64,000 nt of DNA from Streptomyces tuirus (GTDB lineage: Bacteria; Actinomycetota; Actinomycetes; Streptomycetales; Streptomycetaceae), in the NCBI RefSeq assembly GCF_014701095.1, contig NZ_AP023439.1:4948001-5012000 (forward strand), written 5' to 3'. The notes below the pieces were generated by a model, which was not told the DNA's origin, ran no database searches, and saw only the letters and a list, made by a program, of their open reading frames with translations. The position numbers and the translations under genes were made by a program. Positions 46,057 through 53,374 of this stretch are shown here, one piece after another. How positions within the stretch are numbered: position 1 is the first letter of the stretch; each line of letters opens with the position of its first letter.

Positions 46057-46110
46057 CTACATCGGCGGCGCGAAGAGCGTGGTGCTACTGCACGGTCGAC
46101 TTCGATCCAT
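46057..46110 (-). CDS. Candidate 17-residue leader peptide upstream of corA
   Basis: ATG 46110 is preceded at ten bases by GGAGGAGG (46128-46121), the best ribosome site in this part of the window. The 17-codon frame MDRSRPCSSTTLFAPPM ends at TAG 46057. It includes a Pro-Pro pair near the end and a run of Ser/Thr. A regulatory role, for example coupling ribosome movement to corA expression, is inference. An overlapping 45-codon frame begins at a GTG just upstream but is less well placed. Confidence 0.35.
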   Translation of the reverse strand: MDRSRPCSSTTLFAPPM

Positions 46111-46265
46111 TGCAGCCCCACCTCCTCCGGCCGGTCCCTCGTAAGGGAGTTCCTTCGGCGTCGGGGCTTGATCGCGACGCTTCTGCGTGCTGCCCCGAAC
46201 CACCGGGCAAGAGTAGCAGCCGACACAACTGTCAAGGTGCTGCTTTGCCCGCTACTGGCGAGTTC

Positions 46266-46271
46266 TATGCT
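46266..46271 (+). promoter_or_regulatory. Candidate -10 for leaderless SUFU gene transcript
   Basis: TATGCT ends seven bases before ATG 46278, with TTTGCC 16 bases upstream (46244-46249). The start codon would be the first bases of the message. Confidence 0.5.
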
Positions 46272-46277
46272 CGCCGC

Positions 46278-46862
46278 ATGGCAGATGTTCTTCCTCTGGT
46301 CGAAGCCCGGTTGCGCACCGCACTGGGCGAACCGGACGCGCGGGCGGCGGTCACCTTCCTCGGCACGGACCGTATCGAGGTGCTCCGCTTCCAGGAGGGC
46401 GGCATCGCCCGCTACGCCTCGCTCGGCATGTCCGCGCACCCCATGACGGACCCCACGTCGGTGGTCGCCGACCCGGTCAAGGGCCCGCGCGCCGAGCTGG
46501 TGCTCTCGGTCCGCACCGGGATCGCCGACACCGACAAGGTGCTCCGGCCGCTCGCCGTGCTCGCCGCGTCTCCGCAGGTGGAGGGGTTGGTCGTGGCCCC
46601 CGGTGCCTCCCTCGACGTCGGTGAGCCGCTGTGGCCCGGCGCCCCGTTCACCTCGGTCCTGGTCGCCGAGCCGGGCGGTCTGGTGGAGGACCTGGAGCTC
46701 GACGAACCCCTCGACCCGGTGCGCTTCCTGCCGCTGCTGCCGATGACCCCGAACGAGGCCGCCTGGAAGCGGGTGCACGGCGCGCAGGCACTTCAGGAGC
46801 GGTGGCTGAACCAGGGGACGGACCTGCGGGATCCGTCCCGGAGGTCCGTCCCGCTGGAGTGA
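46278..46862 (+). CDS. Suppressor of fused (SUFU)-domain protein
   Basis: 194-residue cytosolic protein of the bacterial SUFU-like family, from ATG 46278. Recognised by the order of conserved hydrophobic/aromatic positions (PRAELVLSVR, GAPFTSVLVAEPG and LDPVRFLPLLPMTPNEAAW, which is characteristic). In bacteria this domain is common in toxin-immunity sets, but standalone copies are widespread. No toxin gene is adjacent. Convergent with the MFS gene. Confidence 0.75.
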   Translation: MADVLPLVEARLRTALGEPDARAAVTFLGTDRIEVLRFQEGGIARYASLGMSAHPMTDPTSVVADPVKGPRAELVLSVRTGIADTDKVLRPLAVLAASPQVEGLVVAPGASLDVGEPLWPGAPFTSVLVAEPGGLVEDLELDEPLDPVRFLPLLPMTPNEAAWKRVHGAQALQERWLNQGTDLRDPSRRSVPLE

Positions 46863-46892
46863 GCAAGGTCACCAACACCAGCCCACGGGGCG

Positions 46893-48116
46893 TCAGTTGG
46901 CGAACACGGTGACGCCGTCCTCGGTCGCGTGCTTCGGCTCCAGCTCCTCGGCCTCGTCGGTGAGGGCCTTGCGCCGTACGACGACCACGGCCGCGCCCGC
47001 GACCGCGGTGAGCGCCGCCACCACGAACGGGATGTGGAGGTCGGTCCACTCCTCGATCTTCGGCGCGAAGTACGGAGCGGCCGCCGCCGCGAACCAGCGC
47101 ACGAAGTTGTAGCCCGCGCTCGCCACCGGCCGGGGCGCGTCCGAGACGCCGAGGGCCAGCTCGGTGTAGACGGTGTTGTTCACACCGATGAAGGCACCGG
47201 ACAGGATCGTGCAGACGACGGCGGTCGTGTGGGAGCCGTAGCCGAGCACCAGCACGTCGGCCGCGAGCAGCACCAGCGAGCCGCCGAGCACCTTCAGCGA
47301 TCCGAACCGCTTCTGGAGCCGGGGTGCCACGATCACCGAGAAGACGGCGAGCAGCACACCCCAGGCGAAGAACACCGCACCCGACCGGTACGGGCTCATG
47401 TCCAGTACGAACGGCGTGAAGGCCAGCACGGTGAAGAACGTGTAGTTGTAGAAGAACGCCGAGACCGCCGCGGAGGCGAGCCCGCCGTGGCCGAGGGCCT
47501 TGAGGGGGTCCAGCAGCGAGGTCTTGCGGGCCGGCTTCGGCTGCTCCTTCAGGAACACCGTGATGCACAGGAAGCCGACGGCCATCAGGAACGCCGTGCC
47601 GAAGAACGGATAGCGCCAGCTGGCGTCGCCGAGCAGGGCGCCCAGCAGCGGGCCGCAGGCCATGCCGAGGCCGAGGGCCGACTCGTACAGCAGGATCGCC
47701 GCGGCGCTGCCGCCGGCCGCCGCGCCGACGATGACGGCGAGCGCCGTCGAGACGAACAGCGCGTTGCCGAGGCCCCATCCGGCCCGGAAACCCACCAGTT
47801 CGCCGACGGATCCGGAGGTGCCCGCGAGCCCGGCGAACACCACGACGAACGCGAGGCCGAGCAGCAGCGTCTTCTTCCCGCCGATCCGGCTGGAGACGAA
47901 GCCGGTGACCAGCATCGCGACGGCGGTGATGAGGAAGTACGAGGTGAAGAGCAGGGAGACCTGGCTCGCCGTGGCGTTCAGGCCCTGGGCGATGGACGGC
48001 AGGATCGGGTCGACGAGCCCGATGCCCATGAAGGCGACGACCGCTGCCCCGGCGGTGGCCCACACGGACGTGGGCTGCTTCAGGAGGCCGCCCGATCCGG
48101 CGTCGAAGGGGTCCAT
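46893..48116 (-). CDS. MFS drug/metabolite exporter (DHA1-like)
   Basis: 407-residue permease with 12 predicted helices. Motif A is seen as GFVSSRIGGKKTLLLG (about 70-85) and the motif C-like region as GLGMACGPLLGALLG, which marks antiporter-type exporters. ATG 48116 (MDPFDAGSGGL) is chosen; the frame extends 26 codons upstream through AT-rich operator-like DNA. An AT-rich promoter with palindromes lies directly upstream, suggesting control by a repressor encoded elsewhere. Substrate unknown. Confidence 0.88.
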   Translation of the reverse strand: MDPFDAGSGGLLKQPTSVWATAGAAVVAFMGIGLVDPILPSIAQGLNATASQVSLLFTSYFLITAVAMLVTGFVSSRIGGKKTLLLGLAFVVVFAGLAGTSGSVGELVGFRAGWGLGNALFVSTALAVIVGAAAGGSAAAILLYESALGLGMACGPLLGALLGDASWRYPFFGTAFLMAVGFLCITVFLKEQPKPARKTSLLDPLKALGHGGLASAAVSAFFYNYTFFTVLAFTPFVLDMSPYRSGAVFFAWGVLLAVFSVIVAPRLQKRFGSLKVLGGSLVLLAADVLVLGYGSHTTAVVCTILSGAFIGVNNTVYTELALGVSDAPRPVASAGYNFVRWFAAAAAPYFAPKIEEWTDLHIPFVVAALTAVAGAAVVVVRRKALTDEAEELEPKHATEDGVTVFAN

Positions 48117-48129
48117 TGCGTGCCCTTTC

Positions 48130-48195
48130 CCGAGACATAGATAGTTGGTGTATACACGCATTAAGTTAGCCGAGCTAATTAATGCAAGATGCATC
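48130..48195 (-). promoter_or_regulatory. AT-rich promoter/operator of the MFS gene
   Basis: Two palindromes are visible: GTGTATACAC (48148-48157) and TTAGC-CGA-GCTAA (48166-48178). The first contains GTGTATAC, which fits the GTNTANAC core used by HutC-type GntR regulators. On the minus strand it falls between CTTAAT and TATCTA, a possible -35/-10 pair 16 bases apart. No regulator gene is adjacent. Confidence 0.5.
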
Positions 48196-48275
48196 TAGTG
48201 TGGGTGGTGAGGGGTTCCCTCCGGATGGGTGATCGTCCTTGACGCGGCGGGGCGGGGGTAGGACCGTGGGGCCCT

Positions 48276-48917
48276 ATGAGGGGCGAACCCAGTTGCCCGA
48301 AGTGCGGTGGCCGGGTCAGGGCTCCCGGCCTCTTCTCCGATTCCTGGCAGTGCGATGTGCACGGCACCGTTCACCCGGTGCAGCCGGTGATACCGCCCAG
48401 CGTCGATGCCCTCAATGTCGTGGTGCACCGCACCCAGGTGCCGCTGTGGATGCCGTGGCCGCTGCCCGTGGGATGGCTCTTCACGGGGGTGGCCTGCGCC
48501 GGGGACGACCGCACGGGCGGCCGTGCGACCGCCGTCGCCTGCACGGGACCCGGGCCGCTCGGCGGCATGGGTGAGCTGATCCTGGTGGCCGAGGAGCTCG
48601 GGGTCGGGCTCGGGGCGCGCTACGCCGGCATGGACGGTCCCGACCCGGGGCCGCACATGAACGTCGAGAAGCCGCCCCAGGCGAAGGTGCTGGCCGCCGG
48701 GCGTCCCACGCCGCTGTGGCATGTGGCCGGGGCGCCCGAGGACCGGGCGGTGTTCGCGGGTGAGGCACTCGGGATGTGGCTGTGGGCCGTGGTGTGGCCC
48801 GAGCAGTCCGGGCTGCTGATGTACGACGAGCTGGTCCTGGCGGATCTGCGGGAGGCGGGGGCCGAGGTGGAGCTGGTGCCCTGCGGGGCGTTGTCGCCGC
48901 GCTTGCTTCAGCCGTAA
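48276..48917 (+). CDS. Conserved protein with N-terminal zinc ribbon
   Basis: 213-residue soluble protein from ATG 48276. The N-terminus has CPKCGGRVRAPG and a further Cys and His in WQCDVHG, a partial zinc-ribbon pattern. The rest is a conserved Streptomyces protein rich in Gly/Pro (PVGWLFTGVACAGDDRTGG) without a catalytic motif I recognise. It is transcribed divergently from the MFS gene and ends before an intergenic repeat. Confidence 0.75.
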   Translation: MRGEPSCPKCGGRVRAPGLFSDSWQCDVHGTVHPVQPVIPPSVDALNVVVHRTQVPLWMPWPLPVGWLFTGVACAGDDRTGGRATAVACTGPGPLGGMGELILVAEELGVGLGARYAGMDGPDPGPHMNVEKPPQAKVLAAGRPTPLWHVAGAPEDRAVFAGEALGMWLWAVVWPEQSGLLMYDELVLADLREAGAEVELVPCGALSPRLLQP

Positions 48918-48954
48918 TGCCTACCGGGGTGGCGGTCCGGGGGCATCGGCGGCT

Positions 48955-49003
48955 GCGGATTCGCCGTGGCCGGTCGCGCAGTTCCCCGCGCCCCTTCGGG
49001 GCC
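48955..49003. repeat. Streptomyces intergenic repeat (cgcgcagttccccgcg type), copy 2
   Basis: Shares CGCGCAGTTCCCCGCG with 40086-40101 and continues with a short CCCC-TTC-GGGG hairpin. It lies between the zinc-ribbon gene and the PHP gene. Confidence 0.75.
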
Positions 49004-49109
49004 GCAGGTGTAGGGGGCGCTGGTCTGTTTCAGGTGTGACATCGGGCGTTGAAAGTGTGGTTATCCTTGAGCAGCCCTGTTCGTGCCGTCCGTGTCTGGA
49101 GCTCGTGTC

Positions 49110-49970
49110 GTGCGTATCGACCTGCACACCCACTCCACCGCTTCCGACGGTACGGACTCGCCCGCCGAGCTGGTGCGCAAGGCCGCCGCGACCGGGCTGG
49201 ACGTCATCGCACTCACCGACCACGACACCACCCGCGGGCACGCCGAGGCGATCGCCGCGCTGCCCGAGGGCGTCACGCTGGTCACCGGGGCCGAGCTCTC
49301 CTGCCGGATCGACGGCATCAGCATGCACATGCTGGCCTACCTCTTCGACGCCGAGGAGCCGCAGCTGCTCGCCGAGCGGGAGCTGGTCCGGGACGACCGG
49401 GTGCCGCGCGCCCAGGGGATGATCGCCAAGCTCCAGGAGCTGGGTGTGCCGGTGACGTGGGAGCAGGTGGCGCGGATCGCCGGTGACGGGTCCGTCGGAC
49501 GCCCGCACGTGGCGAGCGCGCTGGTCGAGCTGGGTGTCGTGCCCACCGTGAACGACGCCTTCACACAGGACTGGCTCGCCGACGGAGGCCGGGTCTTCGT
49601 GGAGAAGCACGAGACCGACCCCCTCGAGGCCATCCGGCTGATCAAGGGCGCCGGCGGAGTAGCGGTGTTCGCGCACCCCGGGGCGAGCAAGCGGGGGCTC
49701 ACGGTGCCGGAGGACGCCATCGCCGAGATGGCCGCGGCCGGACTGGACGGCCTCGAGGTCGACCACATGGACCACGACGCGGACACCCGGGCGCGGCTGC
49801 GGGGGCTGGCCAAGGAGCTGGGGCTCCTCGTGACCGGGTCGTCGGACTACCACGGCAGCCGCAAGACGTGCGTGCTCGGTGAGTACACGACCGATCCCGA
49901 GGTGTACGGGGAGATCACCCGGCGGGCCTTCGGGGCGTTTCCCGTGCCGGGAGCCGGCGGGGCTCACTGA
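49110..49970 (+). CDS. PHP-domain phosphoesterase (RNase AM / YciV type)
   Basis: 286-residue metal-dependent phosphoesterase. I choose GTG 49110 (MRIDLHTHSTASDG), with GGAG eight bases upstream; the frame starts at 49083. PHP metal-site motifs are present: DLHTHSTASDGT, ALTDHDT, GAELSC, VFAHPG and SSDYHG. Related E. coli YciV acts on nucleoside 3',5'-bisphosphates and trims 5' ends of rRNA. The same activity here is inferred from the motifs. Confidence 0.9.
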   Translation: MRIDLHTHSTASDGTDSPAELVRKAAATGLDVIALTDHDTTRGHAEAIAALPEGVTLVTGAELSCRIDGISMHMLAYLFDAEEPQLLAERELVRDDRVPRAQGMIAKLQELGVPVTWEQVARIAGDGSVGRPHVASALVELGVVPTVNDAFTQDWLADGGRVFVEKHETDPLEAIRLIKGAGGVAVFAHPGASKRGLTVPEDAIAEMAAAGLDGLEVDHMDHDADTRARLRGLAKELGLLVTGSSDYHGSRKTCVLGEYTTDPEVYGEITRRAFGAFPVPGAGGAH

Positions 49971-50112
49971 GCTTTCTCTCGCCCGGATCTCTTTTCAGGC
50001 ACCCGGTGTCGCCGGCTGTGCCCATCCGTTCCGCCGTGCGGAACGCCCGCCCACAGCGGTCGCGGCTCGCTGCTGCCCACCGCGCGTTTCAGCAATCCCG
50101 CAAGGCTCACTC

Positions 50113-50718
50113 ATGTTCGACCTCGCCGTCTTCGGCTCCCTGTTCCTGACCCTCTTCGTCATCATGGATCCCCCCGGGATCACGCCGATCTTCCTCGCGC
50201 TCACCGCCGGCCGCCCCGGCAAGGTGCAGAAGCGGATGGCCTTCCAGGCCGTCTGTGTCGCCGGTGGTGTGATCACCGTGTTCGGGCTCCTCGGGCACCA
50301 GATCCTGAACTATCTGCACGTGTCCGTGCCCGCGCTGATGATCGCGGGCGGTCTGCTGCTTCTGCTGATCGCGCTGGATCTGCTCACCGGGAAGACCGAC
50401 GAGCCGAAGCAGACCAAGGACGTGAACGTCGCCCTCGTGCCGCTGGGCATGCCGCTGCTGGCCGGGCCCGGCGCGATCGTGTCGGTCATCCTCGCCGTGC
50501 AGAAGGCCCACAGCGTCGCCACCCAGGTGTCCGTGTGGACCGCGATCCTCGCCATCCACGTCGTGCTGTGGCTGGTGATGCGCTACTCGCTGGTGATCAT
50601 CCGGATCATCAAGGACGGCGGTGTGGTCCTGGTGACCCGTCTGGCCGGCATGATGCTCTCCGCGATCGCCGTGCAGCAGATCATCAACGGCGTCACACAG
50701 GTGATCCAGGGGAGCTGA
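50113..50718 (+). CDS. MarC family integral membrane protein
   Basis: 201-residue protein with six predicted helices, starting MFDLAVFGSLFLTLFVIMDP. Conserved MarC features DPPGITPIFLALT and GMPLLAGPGAIVSVIL are present. Function of the family is unclear; MarC itself is not needed for drug resistance. It is convergent with the protease-hydrolase gene, nine bases between stop codons. Confidence 0.92.
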   Translation: MFDLAVFGSLFLTLFVIMDPPGITPIFLALTAGRPGKVQKRMAFQAVCVAGGVITVFGLLGHQILNYLHVSVPALMIAGGLLLLLIALDLLTGKTDEPKQTKDVNVALVPLGMPLLAGPGAIVSVILAVQKAHSVATQVSVWTAILAIHVVLWLVMRYSLVIIRIIKDGGVVLVTRLAGMMLSAIAVQQIINGVTQVIQGS

Positions 50719-50727
50719 CGATCCCCG

Positions 50728-52845
50728 TCAGGGCCTCAGGATGCCGCCGATCTCCTGGGCCGCCTCGGGGTGGCCGAGGTACTCCTCGATGTCGTGCGCG
50801 CGGTCGCGGCCGTTGGTGACGGGCGGCTGGGTGAGCTTCCCCCACCGTTCGTCCTCCAGGGGGCAGCCGATGGCCACCGCGTCGGTGGGGCACCAGACGT
50901 TCACCCAGTCACGCACCCGGGGCGGCTGGTGCGGGCCCCGGGTCAGAAGCCGCTCGTTGACACCGTCCAGGCCGAGCGGGCTGCCCGCGGTGACCAGCAG
51001 GACGGGGTCGAGGCCCTCCGGGAGCCGGTTCAGGAGGTCCATGCCCACGACCGTGCCCAGGCTGTGCGTGACCAGCACCAGCTCGCCGCTGGTCGGCATC
51101 GTCTCCATGACGCAGTCCAGCACCGCCTGCCGCACGGCGCTGTCGCCGAGGTACAGGTCGACGTCCCGCAGGAACGTGGCGATGGTCCACTCGTCCAGGT
51201 CGGACCGGGCGGCCAGCCAGCTCAGCGGCCGGTGCAGCGCCCCGACCAGACCCGAACCAAAGCCCTCGGTGGAGGCCGGACCGTTCTGGGGCATGCCGGC
51301 CCGGGCGGCCGCCTCGTAGAGCAGCTGCTCGTAGGAACCCGTGGGGGACTCCGCGGCGAACACCTCGGCGGCAGCGGCGGCGCTCACCCGGTCGAGGCCG
51401 ATGGGCTCCGCCGTGCTCTCCCTGCCGCTCACGAGGCCGTGCAGTCTCGTGCCGTAGAACGGGAACCACACGTCCTGCGGGTCGAGCGTGGGCATCGACG
51501 CGAGGGTGAGCCCGCGGTTCAGGCCGGCCGTCCAGGACCGGCGGCGTTCGTCGGGGCATTTCTCCTGCTGGGCCCGGCCGTGCAGGAAGACCAGGTGCCG
51601 ACGGCCGCCGAAGGCGGTGCTGCGGGCCCGGAGCCCGACCCTGGGCCGCTGGGCCCCGGTCTCGCTCTCGGTGATCGGGACCGTCACCGGCACCCCGGGG
51701 ACCGGCGGGGTCGTGACGCCCGGTACCGCGCCCGCTACCGCGCTCGGCCGCTCGGGCCGGGCCCCGGGGGCCGCAGCGGGGACGGCCGGTGCGGTGGCCA
51801 TGGTCTGGTCCAGGCCGGCGTCCGGGCCCATCTCGGCCAGCAGGGCACGCCGAGCCGGGTCGAGGCCCAGCCCGGCCAGGTGCTTCAGGATCGAGCTGAT
51901 CCGGATGCCCTCGTTGGCGACCCACTCGATGGCGTCGTCGCCGTCGCCCTGCTGCCAGGGCCGGCCGTCCTTGCGCAGGACGCGGCCCTGGTCGTCCTTC
52001 TTCGGCACGCCGCTGTGGTGCAGCGCCACGACCTCCCACTGGTCGTTGAAGACGGGGGAGCCGGAGTTCCCCGGTTCGGTGTCGGTCGTGTAGTGGACGA
52101 AGTCGTCCAGCCGGACCAGCACCGCGTTGTCACGCAGCGCGATCTCCTTCAGCCGCCCCGAGGGGTGGCCGATGATGTTCACCTTCTCGCCGAGCACCAG
52201 CTTGCCGGTCTGCACGCTCAGCCGGTTCCAGCCGAAGATCTCGCCCGGGGCGGGGCCGTCCTGGGCGGGCTTCACCGCGACCAGGGCGAAGTCGAGCCGC
52301 CGGTCCGCGGCGAAGAACGTCCCGGGGTCGAGCTCCATCCGGACGACGGTGTCGGGCAGGTTGTCGGCCGTGACCTGGGCGTTGAACTCGGCGAAGCAGG
52401 TGCGGGCGAAGGCTTCGTCGGGCAGGACGTGGTGGTTGGTCATCAGCAGCCGCGGCGAGACCAGGAAGCCGGTGCCGTGCGGCAGCTCCCGGCCGTTGCG
52501 CCGCAGGGTGATCCGGGCGACCGTGGCTCCGGCACGGACCCCGCGCGGCAGGAAGCTCCAGGCCTGGAGCTCGTTGGACAGGTCGATGATCCGCTCGTTG
52601 GCGTCCGGCAGGTCCATGGCCTCGCGGTGGATGTCCGCCACCACCGCCGAGGGCGACAGACCACCCCGGCCGAGGATCCGGTCGGCGCGCACCGCCAGCG
52701 CGTCCGGGGAGTCCGGGAACCGCACGCCGGCCGCCATCCGGTCCTCGACCCGTTCGCGTTCCGTGGCCGAGTCCTCGTAGCGCCGCGCGGCCGCGTCGGC
52801 GGCCTGCTGGTGCAGTTCCTCGTGCGGCCGGTCCGTCACCGACAT
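50728..52845 (-). CDS. Fusion of trypsin-like serine protease and alpha/beta hydrolase
   Basis: 705-residue protein joining two hydrolases. A helical N-terminus (1 to about 100) precedes a V8/S1-type protease domain: GTGFLVSPRLLMTNHHV (His139), RLDFALVAV (Asp185) and TEPGNSGSPVF (Ser261). A Pro/Ala/Val-rich linker (about 365-435) leads to an alpha/beta-hydrolase half with ELVLVTHSLGTVVGMDLL (Ser about 595), a strand-loop LVTAGSPLGLDG and a later Asp/His-rich end. There is no signal peptide or membrane helix, so it is probably cytoplasmic. ATG 52845 has only a weak ribosome site. A small ORF with a terminator lies just upstream on the same strand. Protease-effector fusions of this kind occur in actinobacterial conflict systems; that assignment is inference. 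Confidence 0.85.
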   Translation of the reverse strand: MSVTDRPHEELHQQAADAAARRYEDSATERERVEDRMAAGVRFPDSPDALAVRADRILGRGGLSPSAVVADIHREAMDLPDANERIIDLSNELQAWSFLPRGVRAGATVARITLRRNGRELPHGTGFLVSPRLLMTNHHVLPDEAFARTCFAEFNAQVTADNLPDTVVRMELDPGTFFAADRRLDFALVAVKPAQDGPAPGEIFGWNRLSVQTGKLVLGEKVNIIGHPSGRLKEIALRDNAVLVRLDDFVHYTTDTEPGNSGSPVFNDQWEVVALHHSGVPKKDDQGRVLRKDGRPWQQGDGDDAIEWVANEGIRISSILKHLAGLGLDPARRALLAEMGPDAGLDQTMATAPAVPAAAPGARPERPSAVAGAVPGVTTPPVPGVPVTVPITESETGAQRPRVGLRARSTAFGGRRHLVFLHGRAQQEKCPDERRRSWTAGLNRGLTLASMPTLDPQDVWFPFYGTRLHGLVSGRESTAEPIGLDRVSAAAAAEVFAAESPTGSYEQLLYEAAARAGMPQNGPASTEGFGSGLVGALHRPLSWLAARSDLDEWTIATFLRDVDLYLGDSAVRQAVLDCVMETMPTSGELVLVTHSLGTVVGMDLLNRLPEGLDPVLLVTAGSPLGLDGVNERLLTRGPHQPPRVRDWVNVWCPTDAVAIGCPLEDERWGKLTQPPVTNGRDRAHDIEEYLGHPEAAQEIGGILRP

Positions 52846-52921
52846 GCTCCACCGTCCTGTTCCGTTCGCGCCTTGCCCCCTACGGCCAGTACGCCCCCGA
52901 CCAGGGACGTCCGCAACATCA

Positions 52922-52957
52922 CAAGCCCCCGCACGGCCGATGCCGGGCGGGGGCTTG
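52922..52957 (-). terminator. Hairpin between the small ORF and the protease-hydrolase gene
   Basis: Perfect 11-bp arms 52922-52932 and 52947-52957. It lies after the stop codon of the small ORF and before the start of the protease gene, so it would limit read-through or process the message. Confidence 0.8.
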
Positions 52958-52997
52958 CGAAGTCTGGGAGATGCGAAGTCCGGGAGAGCTGCGCGCG

Positions 52998-53150
52998 TTA
53001 TGAGGCCGTGGTCTCGGCCGGGCGGATCCAGAGGCGCTGCCCTACGGCGGCCGCCTGCTGGACGATGCGGTTGACGGAGGCGGCGTCCACAACGGTCGAG
53101 TCCACGGGTGTGCCGTCGACGTCGTCGAGTCGCATGATTTCGAAGCGCAA
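52998..53150 (-). CDS. Small conserved peptide, 50 residues, upstream of the protease-hydrolase gene
   Basis: The frame encodes a peptide containing FEIMRLDDVDGTPVDSTVVD and ending QRLWIRPAETTAS. TTG 53150 is favoured: AGGGAG stands six bases before it. The upstream ATG 53174 would give 58 residues, but GGAGG abuts it with no spacer. I recall near-identical short proteins in many Streptomyces genomes, which supports a real gene. There is no Cys and no signal peptide. Its place before a protease with its own terminator resembles a precursor or adaptor gene ahead of its enzyme. Function unknown. Confidence 0.65.
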   Translation of the reverse strand: MRFEIMRLDDVDGTPVDSTVVDAASVNRIVQQAAAVGQRLWIRPAETTAS

Positions 53151-53374
53151 GGGCTTCTCCCTTCGTCTGGTCATCCTCCTGAGGAGAACTACTTGTGTGC
53201 GGCCACCAGGCCCGTGCCAGGTGTTCCGTATGGGTCAACAGAGATGTGGGGGTCAAACATTCCCTACGCTAAGGAAATTTTTCGAACGGCTAATTACTGA
53301 CTCGTAAGAGTGTCGTTACGGGACCGACGGGGACCGGTTGTGTTCGCAGCGTGACCACCGGGACAATGGGGGTG

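Larger units (their letters stand above)
45823..46277 (-). promoter_or_regulatory. Long corA leader region
   Basis: 455 bp between divergent genes. On the minus strand TTGACA (46234-46229) and an extended -10 TGCTACTCT (46217-46209) are visible, though the 14-base gap is short. Transcription would begin near 46202, about 380 bases before corA. The leader contains a Shine-Dalgarno-led 17-codon ORF (46110-46057) and then an inverted-repeat-rich stretch. No M-box consensus was recognised. Confidence 0.45.

Noticed and set aside
45823-46277. Magnesium riboswitch (M-box) before corA
   Set aside because: None of the conserved M-box words could be found on the leader strand. A mini-ORF with a ribosome site is present instead.
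45907-46446. A long plus-strand frame across the corA leader and the SUFU gene start
   Set aside because: It shares no codon bias with neighbours and runs out of frame through the SUFU gene. The region is better explained as corA leader on the other strand.
46278-46862. SUFU protein as immunity protein of a toxin system
   Set aside because: No polymorphic toxin or secretion gene is adjacent; the gene is alone with a leaderless promoter.
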